The translations under genes were made by a program, and so were the position numbers. Shown here in pieces: positions 50,220 through 61,477 of a stretch of 64,000 nt of DNA. Every line of letters begins with the position of its first letter. Within the stretch, counting starts at the first letter, position 1. Below the pieces are notes generated by a model that did not search any database, had not been told where the DNA came from, and was given only the letters and a program-made list of their open reading frames with translations. Location of the stretch: positions 310,001 through 374,000 of the forward strand of contig JASBNA010000005.1 of assembly GCA_038087015.1 (NCBI GenBank), in the 5' to 3' direction. The DNA comes from Cerrena zonata. Its lineage: Eukaryota > Basidiomycota > Agaricomycetes > Polyporales > Cerrenaceae.

Positions 50220-51500
50220 ATGACACCCCGCACCTTCAGGCTGCCCAACGAGCTCACGGATCGTGTCATCGACCATTTGCACGATGACAGGACCTCGCTG
50301 AACGCTTGTTCCGTGGTCTGCCAGGACTGGCGATCTGCGAGCCAATTCCAACTCTTCCGTCATCTCTCGTTCACGCTCAAGAACCCAGAAAACCTCATGT
50401 ACACAATGGAATCGTTCTGGAAACCCCCTCCGGACAGTGTAGCACATTATCTTCGACATGTTCAAACCCTCACCTTAAACAACGGTCGTGGCCATTTCAC
50501 CAGGCTGGATCTCAACTGTCTAGGCGATTTATCGAAAGTGCTGCCTAATGTTCGCAAGCTCGAGCTTTCCAACACTCAGTGGGCGAGCGCCGCCAATTCC
50601 ACGGAAAGCAAGCCGCCAGTACCCTGGATGTCTATCCGGACACTGAAGCTGTCATGCACGCCTATAGTCGTATGCCCGGCTAACGCGTTATACGTCATCT
50701 TGCACATGTTCCCGAACATCGAACACCTGGAATTTAATTCGGTTCCCTGCTACAAACTATCCATGCTTATAGATAGCAACATTGCCTTCCCACCGGTGCC
50801 CAAGTTGCGCACCTTGACCTGTCATGATCTCAGCAATATTGGTAATCTGTTCCTTGGCCTCAAATCCATGCTTGGCGGACAGCTGGACACGGTCAATGTC
50901 AGTGGTGTTTACATCTTAAATGACCTTGTTCACTTAAACGACTTCGATCATATTCGTTCCACTCTCAAAACGTTGCGATTGGAAATTAATGGTACATCGC
51001 AGATCATGATGGATCATGTAGACGATGGTGAAAAGGATTTCGATTTTTCAGGTGACTTTCAAATTGCCTTTTGTTTGGAAATACGGGTTTTACTTTATAT
51101 TATTATAGAAGGCACCGAGCCGCTGCCCCTTCAGTCGCTCTATTTAAATCGATTCACCGTCCTTCAACATTTGAACCTTATCGTTCGACCTGGACAGTTC
51201 GCATCACAAATCCCTATCCTCAAACAACTTCCTGCTTCCATTCGCACCATTACATTCGAATTATTCTGGGCACCGAGTGATGATTCAGACATCGAGAACT
51301 GTCTAGAGGACTTGGAGGAGTCGGAGGTTTTGGAATGCATCGAGCCTCTCTCTCATTTGGAGGTAGTTCGTTTTATGCCTATGATTAAAGGAGTCGAGAT
51401 GAAACCTGCGGCTCGTCAATTAGTACGGGAGAGATTACCCCATCTTCTCGAAAGAGGTCTTTTACAAATCTCTCATTTTCACGCCCCCTTGAAGCAGTAG
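50220..51500 (+). CDS. F-box / leucine-rich-repeat-type protein
   Basis: Starts MTPRTFRLPNELTDRVIDHL; the F-box covers about residues 6-50 (LHDDRTSLNACSVVCQDW, FQLFRHLSF). A leucine-rich C-terminal part follows (LRHVQTLTLNN, VRKLELSNTQW, LRTLTCHDLSN, LDTVNVSG). The single open frame encodes 426 aa but contains a probable 57-nt in-frame intron (GTGACTTT..TTATAG, 51049-51105) within FSGDFQIAFCLEIRVLLYIII, so the mature protein is likely 407 aa. Related to the F-box gene at 2.7 kb. Presumed SCF adaptor; target unknown. Convergent with the BRI3-like gene, 340 bp apart, in which no gene was seen. Confidence 0.8.
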   Translation: MTPRTFRLPNELTDRVIDHLHDDRTSLNACSVVCQDWRSASQFQLFRHLSFTLKNPENLMYTMESFWKPPPDSVAHYLRHVQTLTLNNGRGHFTRLDLNCLGDLSKVLPNVRKLELSNTQWASAANSTESKPPVPWMSIRTLKLSCTPIVVCPANALYVILHMFPNIEHLEFNSVPCYKLSMLIDSNIAFPPVPKLRTLTCHDLSNIGNLFLGLKSMLGGQLDTVNVSGVYILNDLVHLNDFDHIRSTLKTLRLEINGTSQIMMDHVDDGEKDFDFSGDFQIAFCLEIRVLLYIIIEGTEPLPLQSLYLNRFTVLQHLNLIVRPGQFASQIPILKQLPASIRTITFELFWAPSDDSDIENCLEDLEESEVLECIEPLSHLEVVRFMPMIKGVEMKPAARQLVRERLPHLLERGLLQISHFHAPLKQ

Positions 51501-51840
51501 TTGTAGCACGTTTACCTGCACGTTGAGGAGGAATATAATTGATTCATTTACGATTTTTCCCCCTTTAAGGCATGTCTAGCAATCAGTCTCTGATAGGTAT
51601 GAGTGAATGACATCGTATAGAACAACCAAAGTACAATCAAAGGAATGACGTCACTAGTAGTAGCATGGTATTAGTACAATTTTACACAAGAAATATCGTA
51701 ATGGCAAGTGATGCATGTGTGTATATCGCACTGCGAGCAAGATCCACCTCGAGACACAAACTGTAAACCCGAAAGAGAGAAAGAGCAAAAGGCGAAGGGC
51801 ATGTGAGATAGAAAAGACAAACAAAGTCCAGGAGAGCCGT

Positions 51841-53053
51841 TTATACCGCGAACTTCTTCCCACATCGAGTGCACTTCTGTTCCATGTCAACACTGAGGTA
51901 GAGACGGTCAGATATCACCATGGCAGATCGAACTTTGAAAGACACTTACAACAGGCACAGTAGACCGATTGGGAACAAGACGATCGCTGAAATTAAACCG
52001 ATCGGACCGTATTTCTTTTCAATGTCGTGATCCCCTCTCGCACACCGAGCGTACACTAAAATCCCAAAAAGCGTCAGCACATTGTTTTTAAGTGCGAAAA
52101 AACGGAACTGAAGACTTACATTGTGATTGGAATTGATTCCCCAAGTGGGCTTCAGTCGCCAACGCAGGAGCAGGACCTCCGGTATGCACGGGTTGCAAAG
52201 CGACGTTTCCCGTAAACTGGGGTTGAACTGCCACCCCTGTGTACTGATTGTGGACCTGTCCGGGGTTATGTAGCTGTCCAGGTGATGTCTGACCAGGCAT
52301 CGTGACGTTCATCGACTGATGCTGCATCATACCGGGTTGACTTGCCATACCAGGCGACGGCATACCTGGTTGACCAGGCATACCAGGCATTCCTGGCATT
52401 CCCGGGGCTCCGGGAGAACCAGGCTGACCAGGAAGAGGATGGTTCGGGCTACCAGGCGTACCCGTATACATGGGTTGCATTGGCTGGATAGGAACACCCT
52501 GCTGACCATGCATCGAGACACCGGTATACTGGGGCTGCATCATCCCTTGCCCTGTGTGCTGACCTTGCATCATACCCGTGTGCATAGGTTGCATGGGTTG
52601 CATATGCGAAGGTGGATGGGATGACATGGATGAGTGCGAGCTAGGATACTGAGGACGAGGGTTGTGCATTTGGTTAGGAGGAGGGGAGTACTGCTGCTGT
52701 TGTTTTTTGTCGTCGACAAAGCCTGCATCGTATGCCGAAGGGCTAAACCCGTACGAATACGCGGGTGCAGAGTCCATTTGGGGAGGTGGTGATTGGGGAG
52801 GCTGGTTCTGAGAGGCGAGTAGGGAAGTGTCGTAACCGGTGGGTGCGGTATTGAGATTGTTGTTGTTATTGTTGTCGCCGCCGCCAGTTCCTAGACCGCT
52901 CAAGTCGATACCAACAGTGGTATTACTGAGATCGATTCCACCGTTGTTGAAGTTAGAAAGATCGATCCCACCAGAGTTGGAAAAGTCGTTTCCTCCAGTA
53001 GTTCCCCCACTCAGGAAATCGGTCCCACCGTTATTATAGTCGTAGCTATCCAT
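51841..53053 (-). CDS. BRI3-like membrane protein with long Gln/Gly/Pro-rich N-terminus
   Basis: Three exons (52120-53053, 51950-52055, 51841-51892) give 363 aa. The first 300 residues are low complexity: GGxDLSN repeats, a run of Asn, Gln/Pro stretches, PGMPGMPGMPGQPGM-type collagen-like repeats, and repeated MxPMHTG / YTGV units. The last 50 residues match the brain protein I3 (BRI3) C-terminal pattern: YARCARGDHDIEKKYG, a hydrophobic segment (GLISAIVLFPIGLLCLFVD, about 331-349) and a paired-cysteine end (CTRCGKKF). In animals BRI3 is a lysosome/membrane protein; its role in fungi is unassigned. The small cysteine module after the membrane segment suggests a zinc or lipid-modified anchor. 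The large N-terminus could mediate self-association. Confidence 0.75.
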
Positions 53054-54600
53054 TAGTCTATATCAGGATCGAGAGTTTGATCGGTAAGAACCACGTAAAG
53101 ATAGAGTGAAAAGATATTTCGCGACGGTATCACAGAGTAGGGCAAGGAATTGTTGGATAGAAGGAAGAAAGTTGTACGTCTCCCTTTCTCAAGCCTACAT
53201 ATAGGACAATTTTTGCAGTCAGCTGTGTGCAGAACTATGGTCGAAAATGGAAGGACTCGACCAAGTGTGCCCTGCCTCAACCCGACATCGACATATTGAC
53301 AGATAGATGAATGGAGGCTAGTGCTTAGCCGATGTCAAGGATCATGCATTTGTACCTGACCACCACGACCGAAAGTCGTGAAATGTGACGCTGTACTTCA
53401 AAATATTTCACACAATGCGGGTACACCGTCGTATCGAATCTGAGTCAACTCACAATAGCCCTCGATCGTAGACTGTTGTGAGACTCGGAGAGATCGACAG
53501 AACGGTATAGTTGCTGCGTTGTACTAAAAAAAGTACAACGATCGCCGAATTTGATTGTATACCTGTGCTCCTTAGCAGCTGTGGGGACTTGATGGCTTGA
53601 TATCGGTGACAGTACGGATCTGGCGTTACTGCCTCAGTCAACCAGGTACATATAATCTCGCGACGCAACCATAGCACAATACCGGACTCGCATCCGTTGT
53701 GTACTTATCGTAGCGATAACGTTTTCGATTACCTGGACAGCCATAAAGGTACATTATTACGAGGCACAATAGGAGAGAGTATTTGCTTATCAGACCTTTC
53801 CAAAGGTGGACAACATAGTCCTGAAGTAATAATGTCTTCAAGAGGCATATATTGCAATCTCCTATCTTCTCCCGCCGGCTGGCTCATATGAACAGAGTCA
53901 CGAGTTCATGTTCGTGAGTTGGTGAGAGCTCGATGATGGTAGTGATAAAGACAAATCCCGAAGTCTACGGAGAGCAACCAATGCGTTGTGGGTAATCGGA
54001 AGAACATGGGTGCTTCCTTGTTCAACTTGCGGACGACGGGAAAGCATGAATACTCTTGGCAGAAACGTTCGAGGTGAAATTTCCGGATGCTGTTTAATTG
54101 ACGGGTGTCATTGACGTTTAAGGTACAATTGCGTTGATGTCGCTATGTTGCATTGATGCTGTACGTCGAGGCAGTCATCTGAGCACCGAGGATTATTAAG
54201 GGCCTTGATGGCGGACCCGAAGAGCCATGAGGCTGTGCAAGTAATCCAGTCTAGGCAATCCTCCAGAGGCTCTTACTAAACACAGACAAACAACCCTCCC
54301 CACGTGGATTTGTGAGAGAAGCCGAAAATGACCAGTGTGGCACAGGAATCGATTTATGCCTACTCTAGAATAGGGTGTTTATCGCAGAGCCTTAGATCAA
54401 TATTCCTGTAGTTACAACATTTCATCTCGTTGAGACGCTTAGCAGAATTAAGTCAGAGATAGTCAGGGTCTCTTATCGAGAAAATAAAATTACTTATGCT
54501 GATGTTACATCTATGGTACATAAAAGGCCGTCGTAAGAGATAAAATGAAAAGCACAGACTGGACAGATATACACGGAGAGGAGAACAAGCCCCGACACAT
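53054..54600. other. intergenic, no gene recognised
   Basis: About 1.5 kb between the BRI3-like gene start and the HAS1 3' end. No frame longer than 75 codons and none with a recognisable domain. Confidence 0.4.
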
Positions 54601-56488
54601 TCACCGACTCCAGCCAGAGTCAACGTTTTCTCTCCTATACCGCTGCTTCGAGACCGTTTTGTTACCCAACTGCTCTATCTGGCGGCTTTTCTGACTTTTC
54701 CGAGAGGAAGGTGTCTCTATGTCATCAACCTCATCAGACGTCGCACCCGAATCATCATCTCGTTTTCTTTTCTGTCCATGAGCAGACTTGGAGACTATAG
54801 ATGTGAGCGATACTCGGGGCGGTGTAGCAAAACCAAATGATTTCGCCACTTTTGTAAGGTCAAGCGCGTTGATATCGTATATCTTTTTGTTCGAGTACGA
54901 ATTATAGGAGTGAAGATATGCTCGGTAGCCATCAACAGCGGAGCGGTAGAGGTAGTAGTTCTTCTGCAGCAAAGTCTCAAGCTAAAATACGTGAGTTGAG
55001 TTAGAATGAAGAAGGTTCGTATCACGGAAAACTAGATTGAAACCTACCTGACTCTGAACATTCCGTACCCGATCAGAATTGATAGAATACTCGTTCAAGG
55101 GTACCTTGGCCTCCTTCAAGTAACGAAGGAAACCAAGCTCATTTTGATGCAAAAATAGAAGACTTTGTCCGACATTCCCAGCACGGGCAGTACGTCCAAC
55201 ACGATGGATATAGTCTCGAGGATCATCCGGGGCGTCATATTGCACAATCCAATCCACGCGAGGAATATCCAGACCACGCGCAGCGACGTTAGTGCATAAT
55301 AAGATGCCGGATTCTGCATTCATAAACTCAAAGAAGGTATTGGTACGTTTCTGTTGTTTTTGTTTGCCCTATAGTCAAGATAACGTAAGCGAATGAATGC
55401 ATGAGGACGGTGAGGAATGAACTACATGCAAGTCAAGGACGGGAACATCAATGTAGTTGAGAAGCTCTCCATGATACTTGACTGAATTGCAACTGGAGAA
55501 AAATACGATGATCTTTTTCTTCATGTGCTTTTTGAGGAATGTAAACAGTATCAAGAAGCGCTTTTCCGAGGGTGAAACGATATATCCTTGAGTCAGGGTT
55601 GAAACAGTACTAGCTTCGGCTTCTTGATCGACGTCAACCGAGATGGTTCCTGGTCGTAGAGAAATGCGTGCAAGATCTTGAATTTTGGTTGTCTGTGTTG
55701 CTGAGAATAACATGGTCTGTCGATTTTCTACAGAAGGAAATCAACATCGCGAAGTGTTGACATGGAATGAAGAGGCGTACCAGATGGAAGGAGGGAGACG
55801 ATCTTTTTGACCTCTTCTTCGAAACCAACTTCGAGAATGCGGTCTGCCTCATCGATGATAAGCGCTTTCAGATTGCGATATACGAAACCTTTCGTATTCT
55901 AGAGTGATAGGGTCAGCTATTGTACTATCAGCAAGCCGTTTTATCGCGACATACCTGAAGATGATCTAGAAGTCTTCCGGGAACAGCTATCAGTAGATTG
56001 ACACCCTTCTCCAGTCGTTCGACTTCAGAGCGCCGGTTCGCCCCGCCCATGACGATACCAACTGTTTGGGAATGTGGTGCCATAAGCTGCTGAGCTACGC
56101 CAAATATTTGCAATGCTAGCTCGCGCGTTGGAGTAAGTACAATTACCCCGGTTCCTGGAATATCAGTTAGAATATTTCGGTGTAAAACCAGCTCAGACTT
56201 ACCATTACGAGGCTTGAATTTGAGGCTGTGTAGTAGCTCAACCGCTGGAATCAGGAATGCTAAGGTCTTCCCAGATCCGGTTTGCGCAGCTCCCATTACG
56301 TCTTTTCCAGCGAGAAGAAGAGGTATGGCTTTCTCTTGAACGACGGTCATTTTGGTGAAGCCCATTTCGGAAAGGGCCGTTTGGGTGTGTTGAGACAAAT
56401 CAAGTGAGGAGAAAGAAGCAGCATCAGACTTGTCGGAGGTTTCTGAGGACATTTGAGAGATGTCGTGAACAGGGGAGGGCTGGGCCAA
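54601..56488 (-). CDS. HAS1: ATP-dependent RNA helicase Has1 (DEAD-box)
   Basis: DEAD-box helicase of the Has1/DDX18 group, acting in 40S and 60S subunit assembly in the nucleolus. Six exons (56203-56488, 55955-56154, 55781-55898, 55426-55727, 55048-55368, 54601-54981) give 535 aa. Motifs in order: Q motif ([14 protein letters not shown]), I AQTGSGKT (68-75), Ia PTRELALQ, Ib [16 protein letters not shown] (178-181), [34 protein letters not shown]. The Has1-type C-terminus is present ([31 protein letters not shown]) with a basic, Ser-rich tail. Motif Ib has Val for the usual Thr (TPGR). The N-terminus is short; a longer upstream exon cannot be excluded. Confidence 0.93.
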
Positions 56489-57078
56489 GTAAGTTGAGTA
56501 ACGACCAGTGATGATCCAGCAATCAGTTTCGCCACCGTTTCCGTTTCCCCCAGGGCTGTTGTTATGTGGGTTTATATTGTCTCAGAAAAGCTGAAATAAC
56601 ACAAACAAAGGCAAGCTGATATCCTAAAAGTGCGATGGTAGAGGACTGAGATAGGGTCGAAGCAAGTGTCGTCGACGTCAAGAGCAAGTGGGTAAAAAGC
56701 TTTTACGGCGCGCTTACTTTGGCTCTGCATGTGGGAATCTTTTCATAGACACTCGGAAAAGTGCCGAATCGGAGAATAAAATGTTGAGGATTCAGTGCTG
56801 CTTGCTTGAGGGCTTCCGGACTCCACTTGGGTTTATTCGAGCCTCCTTACTAAGTTACTATAGATCTGATTTACGAGACTAACATTAATATTACGGTATA
56901 TATCATTATTAATATTTTCTCCTAAATTGAGATTACGGTATTATGGTAAGGGGAGCGTATGGTAATATTATTGGTAGTTTCACTACATAAAAACAATATG
57001 CAACACCAAGCTGTAGTTGGACGGGCAAGTAAGCCCTACCGTCTGCCGTATCATTCATTTCTCATTCGCATGCACCCG

Positions 57079-57155
57079 CATTTTGGCGTCCAGACGTCCA
57101 AAATGGGATATGACCTACATTTTCGGGCACTTCTCGTCCGAAATTGGAATGTAGG
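57079..57155. repeat. two adjacent fold-back hairpins
   Basis: Hairpin 1: CATTTTGG (57079-57086) pairs with CCAAAATG (57098-57105), with further pairing GCGTC/GACGT-like in the loop. Hairpin 2: CCTACATT (57114-57121) pairs with AATGTAGG (57148-57155), with TTCGG/CCGAA stacked inside. The flanks are AT-rich. They could be remnants of a small fold-back/MITE insertion or of an RNA; neither is supported further. Confidence 0.3.
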
Positions 57156-57693
57156 ACTCATCCTCATCGAAACCGGCACAATGTGTCCTTTTTGTGGAAT
57201 ATAACATCAAATACGGCCTATATCATCTTAATATTGCAGTTGTAACTTGTAATTACATTAAAAGAAATTGAAACACACATGATATTGGAGCTGTAGACAG
57301 TCGAAAAAACCTAGTACTCATAACTTGCACCGCATATATTTATTCCAATCCGTCTTCTGTCGATCTGTCCTCTAGAGAAATACAACCTCCGTGTGCATAA
57401 GGCATTTTCGTCGGGCCAGAGGATACAGCTTGAACCTAGGCCGAGATTTTGGCCAATCCGTCCTCAAAAAACTACAACGTACGGGGTCCGAAATGACCAC
57501 ATCTGTCCGCACAGCAGCATAGGCGGGGGTCCTGCAGACAGACATCATCTAAATGCCAGCAAAACCAGTAACACCTACTACTAGTAGGAGGCTGGAGCAA
57601 ATAAGTAGCAGACAATCTCTACCGTGACTGAACTTGTGTGGTTCTACTGTAGCTGAGGGCAATGTACTTCTCATATTCATCTCGAAAAATCTC

Positions 57694-58040
57694 TGTAGCA
57701 TTTCGCCAGACGTGCTCTAGGTAAGAAGTCCGCTACCGCCAATGCTGTCAAAATACTTGAGACCCAGGACGCCGCAATTGCTTACGTGACATCTGAAATA
57801 TCTTTATTGTACACACAGTGGTCACAAACGCTGTACATTATCGCGGCGAAGAAATTTGGAGTCGGCCACACCGTCTCTCATGTAGAGAAACATATAGGCT
57901 ACGATTATCTAGTCCCACTCGGCACCCCAACCTCCTCCGCTTACAGCTTCGTTACCAATCCGGGATATCTCAGAGGCGTAGTATTGGCTCCTACTCTCGT
58001 TCCATCTGTAGAAGACAAGAATCAGCGGAACAGTACATGA
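57694..58040 (+). pseudogene. unidentified coding-like fragment
   Basis: One forward frame is open from 57694 (after TAG) to TGA at 58040 with protein-like composition (ALGKKSATANAVKILETQ, SLLYTQWSQTLYIIAAKKFG, HIGYDYLVPLGTPTSS) but no ATG near its start. Further coding-like frames follow to about 58320 in other phases (SISPLLETILGDIN; DTVGSIAAGQYRGHYVESEI). It may be a broken gene or one with introns I failed to place. No family was recognised. Confidence 0.2.
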
Positions 58041-60858
58041 TATATGACAGTATTAGCCCACTCCTTGAGACAATTCTCGGCGACATTAACCACATTGAGG
58101 GTTTGGCCGTTGTATTTGGTAGTGAGGTCGTATACCTATGAGGAATTAGTACTCGACGACAAGGCCTGGTCACGATGACGTCCTCTTACCCCATTGCTCT
58201 TCACAGCCGACACCTCCCAGACACAGTTGGCTCGATCGCCGCTGGGCAGTATCGTGGCCACTATGTGGAGAGCGAAATCGTGGAAAAGCACCTTGCTTCC
58301 AACCTATCAGAACGTTAGACAATGCTTGAGGATAGAAATGTTAGAAAGACCAACGTTCAAAGGCATATTGATAGGATTGAGTTAGTACTGAGGGGAGTAG
58401 CTAGTAGTAATTGTCCTGCGAGTGTTATGAAGAACTAGCCGTGGATGGACGATATTTATACTGATAGACTGTGGCGTATACTTAATGTCTAGAGGCCATA
58501 TCTGTATATGTCACATTTCCTAGGAGAATGTGAAGAGATATATACACATGACCAGGATCTGCAGGGTCTGTCTGAAAAATTAATGATCTGACGGATAGGC
58601 ATACAATTGAACGGGGAGAGAGATCAAGGGTACGTCCAGGGTCTTCTAGTTGTCTAGGGATTTCATCATCCACGCCATTTCTCTATCAGAAGGGCATAAA
58701 TTCTACTCGAATTGATGGCATTCGATGAGAGTTTATGAACGTCGAATAACGAGCTTCCTCAACCTAGCCACAAAGGCTACGAGATTTGAGACATGAATAT
58801 GTGGCTCTTTTATCTAGAGGGTCTCCTACTTACGTAGAGACTCCACCCTGGCTCACCTCACATGAGGAATCAAGTGCGCCACACCCTGAATAGGGGATAC
58901 GCAAGCCTGAGTTCGCCGTGACGATATACTCCCTGGCATATCACTAGCATTGCGTTCCCTGGATGGCAGGTGTTCGCATTAGCCTGTACAGGACAGCAAC
59001 CGTGATGGAGATGGATCTTGACGGGAGTGCCACCTGGTAGGTCACCGTAGGTGGCCCTGATACGGCAAAATTATATGTGTCTGTGAAATCACTGCCCGAT
59101 ATACCTACGATGGATGGCAATTAGATGGAAATATTGAGTACTGAGTACTGAGTGCGCACCTAGGAAGAAGAAAAATAGATCGACGACAAACCGAAGAGGA
59201 AGGGTTAGGGCGAGATACGTCGAGATACGCCGCTTCCGAGTCCCTTTCCGCGTCTGTAGAGTGAGTGCCAGTGCCTTATCGTTTTAGCTGGAAATGCAAC
59301 AGCGAATACCCCACGCCAACATACATCTTACACGGTAAGGATTCTGCAACGAAATCTGCGATCTTTTGCCGTCGAGCGACTAGAGCCTTAGGTCTCGGCC
59401 CAAATGCCAACAAATGAACGGAAACTTGAACAGGTTACAAAAACAACCATCCAGAATTAAACGTTGAACGTCGAACATAGAGGGCTCTGCCGAAATTGCT
59501 TTTGCACCCGTTTTCCTTGCTGGATTGATGGACAGGTCCTCAAAATCCAGACAGAGTGTTGGGTACATACTAGATGCCGTACGTTAGTGCGAAGGACGCC
59601 CTCGATCATCATCAGTCACTCCCCATATTCGGTAGGTCAACTGGTGAACGGTGTCCTTGTTATTTTCCAGTCTAACACTCCGGCTCTTGGCTAAAGCAAC
59701 CTATTTTCATGCAATATTTCAAGTACTTTGGGTAAAAAGAACCAATCCAGGGGCATCCTAAGTTGACCTTCTCAGGTTTGGTCACCCAATGTCACCCCAA
59801 GAGTCACAGCTATAAAAGGAAATCGGGTCACTTCAGTCTCCTTAGTACGCGATACCCGCCCATCAATATGCAAACGGCTGTGAACGCTCGGCTACACAGT
59901 AGGAAGACAAATCGTTCACTAAATTACTTGGTGTAGGGTAGCCGTTTCCCTCCAGTTGTAGTCTGAATTCGACTCGGAATTGAGAACATTACATAAACAA
60001 GCCTCGAAAGCTCCCGTTACTCTTGAAGCTTTGAAGTGGGGCTCAAGTGTGTTCAAGTTGTACCGAATTGTATTTCCCACTTTCACAAGGATATTTGCTC
60101 GAAATGCCGCCATGATAGGTGCCAACTCCCAGTCTGGGATGTGGACAATTGTCTTCATCCTAGATTGGGCCCGGGGCTGTAGCTGAACCTAACTCTGCGA
60201 TTCCACTGGTGAAAGGCACTGTCGTCCCTAAATCCTCGACCTCTCTCCTTCAAGTTGTCTGGTTCACGGATATCCCCGATTATTCTGGAACAGCTAATGA
60301 ATGATTTGAAGACTGCATGGATCCTGTAAAACTAAGGTACATCTTGTTTGCGACAGCGGGCAGTACGCCCGCGCTGAGAATGGTCTCGACACGTCAGAAG
60401 GAGGACTCTACGGCATATGATGTCTGGGTCTCTGGTCGTTCTGATGTTTTTTCTGTGATCGCACGTGGCGCAATTGGAGAACTGTAGCAACGCTTGCTTG
60501 ATGCACCGTACGAAGCCATCTTCGAGCATCGCTCGTAAAGGGATGAACCCCGGGGTCGGAAGTGACGGAGCCTTCACAGGTCAGTGGAATTCGATACTAC
60601 AATGAGAGATTCCTGGTTGCAAGTTCAATTTTCCGTTGTTTTTCGTAACATATTTTCTTGTTAGTTCTGGTGTTTGCACCAAAGAAAGAGATCCTCAACC
60701 ATTTGTCATCGGGCTGTTTGTATTTCTTGACATCCGTTTATGTACCCTGTACATCACCATATCCCACCCGTTGTAACTATAGTCAATTTACACAGCAAAA
60801 CAAAACAACCTCATACCAGATTAATAAACATAAAAGTTCAAATGATAAAGGCAAATAT

Positions 60859-61477
60859 TCAAGATGACGTGTAACTAGAAGAAGGTCCATAACTGAAGTG
60901 ACTATAGCTGGAATTCGAATGGCCATAGCTTGAATGGCCGTCGCTCATAGCATCGTAAGCCGGTGGAGGGAGACCCTCAATATCGTATTCAATATAGCCT
61001 CGTGTCGTCAACTCTCCCGGCAGTTTTTCCTTCTTGCAAATCGACGATGTTGGTGAGGATTGCACTGAATATACCGATTCTGCATAAGGTAACGTAGGAG
61101 GTTTGATCGTAAGAGGGTCGGAGAATTCCCAACCACCGTCAGATCGACGTCGGGCGACGCGCATATTCTCACCAGGACGGTGTGCTATAATAAGGTTCAG
61201 TATGCGGGTTTCGAGGAGTAAGTGTAGTGTGCATACTAAATAGAGGAACTTCTTTCGTTGGAGTGTATGGGGTAACTTGAGCGGCAAGATGGTTTGGATC
61301 GACGACCATAGTCGTTTGTCGTCGGTCATCCTCGAGGAGTTGTGCGGGTCCTTGGGCACGTCGACGTCGGTGCCAGAAGTAGAAACCTACACCAAGTGCA
61401 ACGAGAGAGACAATGGCAATAGATACGCCAATAGCGATGCCGGTGACGGAACGCGCAGACGAATCCGTGTCTGACAT
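60859..61477 (-). CDS. small single-pass membrane protein, unknown
   Basis: Two exons (61237-61477, 60859-61184) give 188 aa. A transmembrane segment (GIAIGVSIAIVSLVALGVGF, about 13-32) is followed at once by WHRRRR, so the long C-terminal part is probably cytosolic. That part contains PYTPTKEVPLF, RPGENMRVARRRSDGGWEF, GLPPPAYD (a PPxY motif that WW-domain ubiquitin ligases such as Rsp5 can bind) and a Ser/Tyr-rich tail with repeated SSYGHS-like units. The extracellular part is only about 10 residues as modelled. Fungal sensors of this shape usually have a longer Ser/Thr ectodomain, so upstream exons (61.5-62.2 kb, reverse strand) may be missing. The intron is GTATGC..TTATAG. Confidence 0.6.

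Larger units (their letters stand above)
56489..60858. other. 4.4-kb gene-poor region
   Basis: AT-rich at 56880-57000 (TTAATATTACGGTATA-type repeats). Fold-back hairpins lie at 57.08-57.16 kb and an unidentified coding-like stretch at 57.7-58.3 kb (separate entries). A TATAAAAG at 59811-59818 precedes a short ATG frame (59869) that stops after 18 codons. No intact gene was recognised. Confidence 0.35.

Noticed and set aside
52327..52480. Short tandem repeats that could suggest a CRISPR-like array
   Set aside because: Repeats are in-frame codon repeats (PGM/PGQ) without unique spacers, in a eukaryotic gene.
52319..52624. His/Arg/Thr-rich forward ORF
   Set aside because: Antisense shadow of the collagen-like PGM repeats in the BRI3-like gene.
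59129..59150. TACTGAGTACTGAG direct repeat
   Set aside because: Two short units only; no neighbouring feature, likely simple slippage.
60658..60867. 69-codon forward ORF before the membrane protein
   Set aside because: Overlaps the 3' end of the reverse gene and has UTR-like AT-rich composition.
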